23,359 nucleotides of DNA from a virus. Within the stretch, counting starts at the first letter, position 1. Every line of letters starts with the position of its first letter. Positions 13,784-20,330 of this stretch are shown here, piece after piece. The stretch is taken from positions 1-23,359 of the IMG/VR virus record IMGVR_UViG_3300047548_000910; one strand, given 5' to 3'. Under the pieces are notes generated by a model. The model was not told where the DNA came from and ran no database searches. It saw only the letters and a list, made by a program, of their open reading frames with translations. The position numbers and the translations under genes were made by a program.

Positions 13784-15543
13784 GCTATGTCTACATCAGT
13801 ATTATACTGTGTAAAGCCGTTTTCTTTGACCACTTTGAGAATGTTCTCAACGCGACCAGCTAGTTCGTCTTTGTGGCTCACAAGCCAGATTGACTTGTGA
13901 CGTTCACGGCTCATCTTCTTCAGCAAGCCCAAGCCGTTCTCAACACCTTGTGTGTCCAAGCCGTTGTCCATGAGTTCGTCGATGAACAACAAGTTAATGG
14001 GGTGATACAAGCTTTCCCACACATCGCGGAATGCCCAGCTCATTGAAAGGATCAGTCGTGTGCGTTCACCACGCGACAAGTTATCAAAGTCCAGTTCACG
14101 GCCTAGTTCTTCAATGCTCACAGTTAAATCATTTTGGAACTTCACAGTGTGCGGCAAGCCAATACGATCCAAATAGTGTGTGAGACGTTGATTCAAGTAA
14201 CTCAAATTTTGATCAATGATCTTCTTGCGAACAAAGCTGTCTTTGGATGTAAGCAGTTTCAACAAGAAATCTTGGTGTTCTTGTACTCGTGTAAGTTCAT
14301 TGAGCGTGTCGTAGCTCACAGATTGCAAGGCCTTGCCTTGCATATCTTCAATTTGTTCTCCATACGGATCAACTTCAGATTGACGGTTTGTTAAGTCTTT
14401 GCGCAGGCTCTCAACTGAATTTTTGTGATTCAATGCTTCTTCTAATGTGTCATAAAACACAGTGGGCGCTGTGCCTAGTTCACCCAGATCGTCTTGTTCG
14501 TTTTCGTATTCCACAAGATCGTTGCGTTTTTCTTGCCAAGACGCATTGACTTCGCCTAGCTCTGTTAACTTGGCTTGTTTGATTTCGTCGTGCTTGTGAT
14601 CGTGAACATCTTGACCGCAAGCGTGACACTTGTGTGCGTTCAGCGAAGCAAGATCCTGCTCGAGTTTGAGTCTGGACTTTTCTAGCTTGGAAATTTCTGC
14701 TGATATCAGTCGAATGTTTTTGGTACAGTCGTCAATGGCAGTTCTCTTCTTTTGAAAGCTGTCAAGGTCTCGGTGTGCTTGTACTTCGGCGTCAATATCA
14801 ATGTGTTCAAGTGCTTCGATGGCTTGTGACAGTTGAGTTACATCCTCATCACGCTTTTTGGTCCATAGCACTTGTCGTTTGCGCAGGCTTTCGATCTGTT
14901 CTTCGATGCGCTTGTTGGCTTCTTGCACAGCACGAATGCGAAATTCTTCTTGACTAATAGCATCTTTGGTTGCTTTGTTAAGCTCTTTGATACGATCAGC
15001 ACGTTCACTGAGTTGAGTAATGCCCAACAACTGCTCAATAATAGTGCGCTGTTCGTTGGCTTTTAAACTCAAGAACGGTTCGGTATAGGTGTTCAGCGCC
15101 AAGATATGTTTGAACATATCGTGGCTCATGCCCAAGATACGTTCAATGGCTTCTTGTGTTTCGCGACTGTCGCCTTGTGCCTCGTCTGTGGCGCTTTGTT
15201 CTTCGTTGTTGACGTAGAACTTTAGAACGTTGGGTTTGCGACCGCGCTCAATACGGTAGTCTTTGCTACCTACAGTGAAATCCAAACTTACCAACATGTG
15301 CTTGGCGTTGGTTTTGTTTACAAGATTATCTTTGCGAATATTTGACAAGGCATTGCCGTACAAAGCATAGCTTAGAGCATTGATAATAGTGGTCTTGCCT
15401 GTGCCATTGCGACTGCCGTCGCCGCCGAGATCTAAGTTCTCTCCCAACACTAGGGTCAGATCTCTGCGGTCAAAATCGATGCCTTGTGTGGCGTTGCCCA
15501 CACTCATGAAGTTTCTAACTGTTAGAGTTTTAAAATGAATCAT
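13780..15543 (-). CDS. 46: Recombination nuclease large subunit gp46 (SbcC/Rad50-like ATPase)
   Basis: This 587-residue protein (T4 gp46 is 560) has a Walker A loop at 34-52 (NGTGKTT with Lys50), coiled-coil arms either side of a zinc hook CHACGQ (Cys306, Cys309), the ABC signature LSRGER (489-494), Walker B INLLFIDE (517-524) and a switch histidine in VSHKDE (His557). With gp47 it forms the complex that processes DNA ends for recombination-dependent replication and degrades host DNA. Start and gp47 stop overlap (ATGA at 15540-15543), implying equal co-translation. An insertion, LDLGGDGSR, lengthens the Walker A loop compared with ordinary SbcC. All catalytic motifs are intact. Confidence 0.96.
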   Translation of the reverse strand: MIHFKTLTVRNFMSVGNATQGIDFDRRDLTLVLGENLDLGGDGSRNGTGKTTIINALSYALYGNALSNIRKDNLVNKTNAKHMLVSLDFTVGSKDYRIERGRKPNVLKFYVNNEEQSATDEAQGDSRETQEAIERILGMSHDMFKHILALNTYTEPFLSLKANEQRTIIEQLLGITQLSERADRIKELNKATKDAISQEEFRIRAVQEANKRIEEQIESLRKRQVLWTKKRDEDVTQLSQAIEALEHIDIDAEVQAHRDLDSFQKKRTAIDDCTKNIRLISAEISKLEKSRLKLEQDLASLNAHKCHACGQDVHDHKHDEIKQAKLTELGEVNASWQEKRNDLVEYENEQDDLGELGTAPTVFYDTLEEALNHKNSVESLRKDLTNRQSEVDPYGEQIEDMQGKALQSVSYDTLNELTRVQEHQDFLLKLLTSKDSFVRKKIIDQNLSYLNQRLTHYLDRIGLPHTVKFQNDLTVSIEELGRELDFDNLSRGERTRLILSMSWAFRDVWESLYHPINLLFIDELMDNGLDTQGVENGLGLLKKMSRERHKSIWLVSHKDELAGRVENILKVVKENGFTQYNTDVDIA

Positions 15544-16556
15544 AGGTTTTGATAAATCTTCAACAACAATTTGTTGTCGTAAAAATCGGATTCGATGTTT
15601 GTGAGCTGATCCACAACAATTTGATCTACTGATTCAAACTTGACATCACCGGGAGCCATGTCTTCGTCTACGCCTGCGGTTTTGTTTGGGATTAAAGCCA
15701 TTTCACGTAGACTGTATTGTTGGATAAACGTTTCTTTAATGAAGTTGGCTTCTTCGTAACTTATTTCAATGTCAAGATTGACCCTAACGTGCATTTTGGG
15801 CTGAAGAAGAGATGCTGCGTTATCAATAAGGTTTGCAAGGCCGTAGACTCTGTACGTCGGTTGAGCAGGCCAAGCATGAAAAGTAGGCGCTGATCCCCAT
15901 TCCAGTACGGTGAGACCTCTTTCGTCGTCACCAGCGTCTGCATAATTGTGAGGGAAAGCGTTACCGATGTAGGTAATATTCTTTTTAGTTTGTCGCTTGT
16001 GAAAGTGCCCGGTAAACACATGACCAAAGCCCGAAAGATCCTCGCGCTTGATTTCCCCATGATCTGGCATCTCCACCATTGCGTTCATCAAATAACCGGG
16101 CAGCTCAAAGTGCCCAAACAAGTATTCACCGCTTAGTTTGGCCAAGCGTTTATGATCGTCTCCACATAGCCAAGGGGCAATAGTGACATTACCGTGGCTG
16201 AACCAATCATTGCAGATTTCCACATTAGGGAGGTGCTTCGCCCACTCCACGCTTTGAATGTCACGTTTATCGCGATAATATAGATCGTGGTTACCAGGAA
16301 TAAAATACACACGCTCAAAATTGGCATTCAAGTGCTCCAAGGCCCGCAGGCTGTAGTTCAGTGTGACAATGTTTAGACTGGCACGGTTGTTGTGCCAATC
16401 ACCTAAGAACAAGCAAGTTTCGCAGCCCTCTTGTTTGGCTTTTTCGGTTGCCCATTTAACAAAAGCCAAACAGTCTTCGTTGTGAATTACACTGTTTGAC
16501 TTCAGTCCAAAATGGATGTCAGTAAAGATGGCTGCTTTGCGAAATAGATTACTCAT
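15540..16556 (-). CDS. 47: Recombination nuclease subunit gp47 (SbcD/Mre11-like)
   Basis: At 338 residues it equals T4 gp47 (339). Calcineurin-type metal-binding motifs are all present: FTDIHFG (Asp13, His15), FLGDWHNNR (Asp53), IPGNHD (Asn89, His90), FGHFE (His149) and TGHFHKRQ (His184, His186). It is the manganese-dependent nuclease partner of gp46. It starts 12 bases after the gp55 stop and runs into gp46 with a 4-base overlap, so gp55, gp47 and gp46 are one transcript. The C-terminal region (about 255-338) would contact the gp46 coiled coil. Confidence 0.96.
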   Translation of the reverse strand: MSNLFRKAAIFTDIHFGLKSNSVIHNEDCLAFVKWATEKAKQEGCETCLFLGDWHNNRASLNIVTLNYSLRALEHLNANFERVYFIPGNHDLYYRDKRDIQSVEWAKHLPNVEICNDWFSHGNVTIAPWLCGDDHKRLAKLSGEYLFGHFELPGYLMNAMVEMPDHGEIKREDLSGFGHVFTGHFHKRQTKKNITYIGNAFPHNYADAGDDERGLTVLEWGSAPTFHAWPAQPTYRVYGLANLIDNAASLLQPKMHVRVNLDIEISYEEANFIKETFIQQYSLREMALIPNKTAGVDEDMAPGDVKFESVDQIVVDQLTNIESDFYDNKLLLKIYQNL

Positions 16557-16568
16557 TCCGCTATTGTA

Positions 16569-17468
16569 TTACTCATCTAGGCTAGATACAACCGGTCCGG
16601 ACATTTCAGCTGCACTCTTGCCCCCGGCGTTTTGGCGGGTCCAACTTGGGTTGAGTCCGTTGATCTCCAAAATGTCGTCACGGATGTTCTGCATCTTTTT
16701 CTCTATGTTAAGAATCCGCGTAAAACTATTAGTGATCGCAGCAGTGTAATACGCAAACGGGTTCTGGCTCTTAGATTCGTCGAATTGTAGACCGATCTGA
16801 CTAAGCTGTAGAAGAGCTTGTCCACGCATTTCTTCGTTGTAGGTGTAGCCACGCCAATTGCTCCTTGTTGCATAACGCTCGCACAGCTTCATAAACATCA
16901 TAGCCAACTTGCGAGTCATTTGTCCGTGATCTTTGCAGAATTCACCTGTGGTCAAATCGCCCTTCCAATGGCTGCGACCCACAATGTAAGGCGCTTTTTC
17001 GTCGTCAATTCGGTAGTGCTCAAATGGGGGGAAGTTTACTCGCACATGGTTCATGTCCAGCACAGGAGCATCCACAAGTCCTTCTATGGGATCGTCTTCT
17101 GCAACGTCTTCCAGTTCAAAAATCTCGTCGAGCTTTTTCTTTTTTTGCTCGGCTTTGGTAAGCTTTTTGGGTGCCATGGGAATGTGATCCCAGCATGTGA
17201 TGCGAAACACAAGGTCTGTGTTGGCAATCTTTTTAGGATCAACAATTTCCCCTGTTTCGCGTTTGATACGATCTGCACGGTTTCTACGTGCTTCTGCCAC
17301 TGTGCGCTGGTTAATTTTGTCCAGGCTGGGCAGGATGATATCGTATTGGTGATCAGCATCGCGGTCTCGGTACCAGCAGTAGGTATTTTTACTGAGGTGA
17401 ATCTCTTTGAGAATGTCTCTGTTGTTGAGATAGTTTACTTTTGCAGGGGTCTTGGGTAGTAAAGTCAT
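16569..17468 (-). CDS. 55: Late sigma factor gp55
   Basis: The start at 17468 is preferred over the upstream ATG at 17510, because a strong sigma70-type promoter lies between the two and would not cover the longer form. The 299-residue product begins with VNYLNNRDILKEIH (residues 11-24), as T4 gp55 does. Residues about 180-260 are a sigma region-2 domain: MTRKLAMMFMKLCERYATRS, then NWRGYTYNEEMRGQALLQLS, then FDESKSQNPFAYYTAAITNS and FTRILNIEKK. T4 gp55 is 185 residues. The extra length is an insertion (about 30-180) with a lysine-rich run. The C terminus SSLDE keeps only part of the T4 clamp-binding SLDFL motif. Role: directs host RNA polymerase to TATAAATA late promoters. Confidence 0.9.
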   Translation of the reverse strand: MTLLPKTPAKVNYLNNRDILKEIHLSKNTYCWYRDRDADHQYDIILPSLDKINQRTVAEARRNRADRIKRETGEIVDPKKIANTDLVFRITCWDHIPMAPKKLTKAEQKKKKLDEIFELEDVAEDDPIEGLVDAPVLDMNHVRVNFPPFEHYRIDDEKAPYIVGRSHWKGDLTTGEFCKDHGQMTRKLAMMFMKLCERYATRSNWRGYTYNEEMRGQALLQLSQIGLQFDESKSQNPFAYYTAAITNSFTRILNIEKKMQNIRDDILEINGLNPSWTRQNAGGKSAAEMSGPVVSSLDE

Positions 17469-17478
17469 AGATGTATGT

Positions 17479-17506
17479 ATTGTAGCATTTTTACAACAAT
17501 TGTCAA
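17479..17506 (-). promoter_or_regulatory. Sigma70-type promoter of the gp55-gp47-gp46 operon
   Basis: On the minus strand a perfect TTGACA (17506-17501) is followed by a 16-base spacer and TACAAT (17484-17479, 5 of 6 to TATAAT). Only 10 bases separate the -10 box from the ATG at 17468, so the transcript would have a 3-4 base leader or none. This is the strongest host-type promoter seen in the window, as expected for an early or middle gene. AATAAATA, a late-like box, lies just upstream (17510-17517). Confidence 0.7.
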
Positions 17507-17542
17507 CCATATTTATTCAAAATCATAGCCGTTTTTGCAATC

Positions 17543-17550
17543 CATAAATA
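17543..17550 (+). promoter_or_regulatory. Late-promoter-like box CATAAATA ahead of gp48
   Basis: CATAAATA differs from the T4 late consensus only in its first base and ends 24 bases before the gp48 ATG, nearly the same spacing as the exact box ahead of the tape-measure gene. GAAAGG at 17558-17563 would serve as a weak ribosome binding site. The site shares a 106-base divergent region with the gp55 promoter. Confidence 0.5.
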
Positions 17551-17574
17551 ATAGATCGAAAGGCAAGCTAATCA

Positions 17575-20028
17575 ATGTCGACAGAAGCAACTAATCAACC
17601 AGTGTCAGCACAGGCCGCAACCACGGGCACAGGCATCTCTGTTACTGCACCTACGCCCATTGGTTCGCCAGCAGACAACACCATTGGCTACCAGTACGGC
17701 AGTGCAGGCGAAACAATTGCATTAGATAATTTAAGCCTTGCTGAGCGTCAAAAGATTCAACAGGTATTTGATGAGAATCCTGCAATTAAAAACGTCGTTG
17801 AGCAAGCCTACAGCATTGACCCGGGTTTAGAAACGTTTCAGCCTATTACTGCAAATCTTGTCACTGGTCTTGCTGCTGAAGTAAAACGCATTGGCTTTGA
17901 AGATGCCTCACAAAACTTTTTGAAACAAGCTCAGAATCTCGTGGGTTTTGGCGAGGCCACTTGGTTCCAGCAACAGAATCGTGGAAATACCAAATGGGCC
18001 AACTATCAAAAAGCCATATTGTCCTACAGCCCTGTGCTGCCCCAGGCCGAGTGGGAAGCATCGTTAAAGAAGTACACCGACATTGATCGCAATCTAGTTT
18101 ATCGAGATCCCATTTCTGGACGAGGCGTTGCAGTTTTATTCGACGAGATAAAGAGGGAAGCTCGTGGCCTTGTGTATCTTGACAGCGACGGAGAAAGATT
18201 CCGGAGTTCAATTTTTGCTTCGCCAGATTTGTACAGGGAGGCCGAAACCTTTGGTATAGATCTGTCGGGAATCAGTGTACTCAACGACAAACTAACTGCT
18301 GCAAACATAAAGTTTTTGCCTAGTCAACTATACAAAGGTTCAGATGCGGGCATCAACTTTGACAACATTGCAAACTACTCAAGCCTTGCTGTTTTTGCAT
18401 CCAGCGACTATGTTAAAAATGCCACCGAACAGGCACAAGCACAATGGGCCATTGCTGAAGCAGCAGGATTCACTATTCCTCAATCGCAAAAAGACGCAGA
18501 GCTGCTGGTAATTCAACAAACTCACGAAATGGCCCTGCGGACTGAAGCTCTTCGCAACGGCAACACATCGGGCGAGCTTTCAGTCAACCAAAAGACCATT
18601 GTTACCAGGGTAGACACTGCTGACGGAATTGTCACCAATTATTCTGCAGTGTCGGCTAATACTCCGGTTGATGCTGCGTCTTCTAACCTATACAGCTCGG
18701 GACCCTCATCGTCTACTGCCATAGCTGCTGCTGGTGCAGTCGCTGCCTCAGCAGCTCGCAGCGGCGTAAATTTTACCGCCGGACCGGGAGGCACAGACAT
18801 CTTAACCAACAGCGCCACCGGGGCAGTTACAGGAGTAGTTGATGGGGTTACAGGGGCTGTACAAGGTGTAGTCAGTCAGCCAGGCGACATTGCTGCTGGC
18901 CTGGCTGGACAAGCCAATGGATTAGTTGCTGGCGCTGGCGGCGCTGCTGGAGCAGTAGGCGGCTTGATAGGCCAAGCAGGAAGTGTTGCCAGTTTGGCAT
19001 TAGCTGGATATCAAAGTGCTGCATCGGCACTGAGTTCAGCAGAAAGTCTCATCAGCGGCGCCATTAGAAATCCACCCCAGTTAGATGCTTCGTTGAGTCC
19101 GTTTATCCAAGCGGCGCAAAACATTGGCAGCGGTTTAAGCACTAGCTTGAATTCAATCGAAACTACATTTGGCGCATTTGGCGAGCAATTTTCAACATTG
19201 TTGAAAGCCAAGAATCAAGCCACACTAAACGCTCGTTACAATCAAGCAGCATCCAATGATTGGCGAGTGAGACTGAGCTTGGCACCTGGTGCTGATTACT
19301 TGTACATGTCCCCAGAATCTGAGCGAGGCATTTTGGGACCGCTGTTTGATACCAAAGGCGTGATATTCCCTTACATGCCCAGCATTGAAACTTCGTATGT
19401 TGCTAACTATGACAAGTATGATCTTGTGCATTCTAACTATCGCGGGTATTTCTACAAGAACAGTGCAGTCAATGACGTCAACATTCGTGCCACATTTACA
19501 GCTCAGGACACACAGGAAGCTAACTATTTGTTGGCTGTGATACACTTTTTCCGTTCTGTGACCAAGATGTTCTATGGACAAGACCCTATTCGTGGAGCAC
19601 CCCCACCATTGGTGTATCTCAGCGGTTTGGGAGACTACCAGTTCAATGGACATCCTTGCTTGGTTTCTAACTTTAGCTACAGTCTGCCCAACGATGTTGA
19701 TTACATTCGCGCTCTAGCACCCAACAACTACGGTAATTTGTTTAGCAAGCGAGAGCGCACAGGTAGCTCCAGCAGCGGCTTGTTGGGATCTACAGCAACA
19801 CGATTAGTTAATGCAGGTTTAAATGCAATTAATCCAAGTCAGCCCAATGTACCTACGCCAAGTATCATCAATACCAACGTGAATAATCTGAGCACTGCAA
19901 CTTATGTGCCTACCAAAATTGAAATTAACATTTCGTTGCTGCCAACCAATACTCGAGCACAAGTCAGTCAGCAATTCAGTGTCAAAGACTTTGCTAATGG
20001 AAAACTAATCAAAGGAGGATTCTGGTAA
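17575..20028 (+). CDS. 48: Baseplate tail-tube cap gp48-like, with a large N-terminal extension
   Basis: The protein has 817 residues. The C-terminal 260 or so match T4-type gp48: NDWRVRLSLAPGADYLYMSP (561-580), GVIFPYMPSIETSYVANYDK (595-614), AVIHFFRSVTKMFYG (654-668), GAPPPLVYLSGLGDYQFNGH and the final FANGKLIKGGFW. gp48 sits on the baseplate and seeds tail-tube polymerisation. T4 gp48 is 364 residues. Here residues 1-380 are an unrecognised, mostly helical part, and 385-500 is a Gly/Ala/Val/Ser-rich stretch with glycine-zipper character (for example GAVTGVVDGVTGAVQGVV). The stop overlaps the gp53 ATG (TAATG). Upstream of the ATG lies a late-like box. Assignment of the C-terminal part is firm; the extension is of unknown role. 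Confidence 0.85.
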   Translation: MSTEATNQPVSAQAATTGTGISVTAPTPIGSPADNTIGYQYGSAGETIALDNLSLAERQKIQQVFDENPAIKNVVEQAYSIDPGLETFQPITANLVTGLAAEVKRIGFEDASQNFLKQAQNLVGFGEATWFQQQNRGNTKWANYQKAILSYSPVLPQAEWEASLKKYTDIDRNLVYRDPISGRGVAVLFDEIKREARGLVYLDSDGERFRSSIFASPDLYREAETFGIDLSGISVLNDKLTAANIKFLPSQLYKGSDAGINFDNIANYSSLAVFASSDYVKNATEQAQAQWAIAEAAGFTIPQSQKDAELLVIQQTHEMALRTEALRNGNTSGELSVNQKTIVTRVDTADGIVTNYSAVSANTPVDAASSNLYSSGPSSSTAIAAAGAVAASAARSGVNFTAGPGGTDILTNSATGAVTGVVDGVTGAVQGVVSQPGDIAAGLAGQANGLVAGAGGAAGAVGGLIGQAGSVASLALAGYQSAASALSSAESLISGAIRNPPQLDASLSPFIQAAQNIGSGLSTSLNSIETTFGAFGEQFSTLLKAKNQATLNARYNQAASNDWRVRLSLAPGADYLYMSPESERGILGPLFDTKGVIFPYMPSIETSYVANYDKYDLVHSNYRGYFYKNSAVNDVNIRATFTAQDTQEANYLLAVIHFFRSVTKMFYGQDPIRGAPPPLVYLSGLGDYQFNGHPCLVSNFSYSLPNDVDYIRALAPNNYGNLFSKRERTGSSSSGLLGSTATRLVNAGLNAINPSQPNVPTPSIINTNVNNLSTATYVPTKIEINISLLPTNTRAQVSQQFSVKDFANGKLIKGGFW

Positions 20029-20327
20029 TGTCCACTTACACCACTTCCAGTCCTTATTATGCAACAGGCTACAGTCAGTTCTATCTTGACGTTATGGTCA
20101 ATAGACCAATACCTCGAGAAAGTGATGACTTGTCGTTTGAAATTACACAAACATATCAATATCGTCCTGACTTGCTGGCCTATGACTTATACGGCGATGC
20201 AGGCCTATGGTGGGTATTTTATCAACGAAATCCCAACACATTGACCACACCTGTGGTGGATTTCACCACTGGTAAAAAGATTTATCTACCTAAGATTTCT
20301 GTACTACAGCAAAGTCTTGGAATTTAA
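20028..20327 (+). CDS. 53: Baseplate wedge protein gp53-like, short form
   Basis: The protein has 99 residues. The core YQYRPDLLAYDLYGDAGLWW, followed by VFYQRNPNTLTTPVVDFTTG and KKIYLP, is the signature part of gp53-type wedge proteins, which locks wedges together around the hub. T4 gp53 is 196 residues, so only the conserved core is kept. GGAGG at 20012-20017, within the end of gp48, is a strong ribosome binding site for this start. The A of the ATG is shared with the gp48 stop. It is followed 3 bases later by the 982-residue structural gene, making a gp48-gp53-hub operon. Confidence 0.87.
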   Translation: MSTYTTSSPYYATGYSQFYLDVMVNRPIPRESDDLSFEITQTYQYRPDLLAYDLYGDAGLWWVFYQRNPNTLTTPVVDFTTGKKIYLPKISVLQQSLGI

Positions 20328-20330
20328 TAC

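Noticed and set aside
16818-17459. Plus-strand ORF of 213 codons
   Set aside because: It lies wholly antisense to gp55, which has clear family motifs, and its Phe/Cys/Val-rich translation looks like a shadow.
17469-17510. Longer gp55 start (14 extra residues)
   Set aside because: The added segment carries the -35 and -10 boxes of the promoter, so it would not be transcribed from it, and its residues do not resemble gp55.
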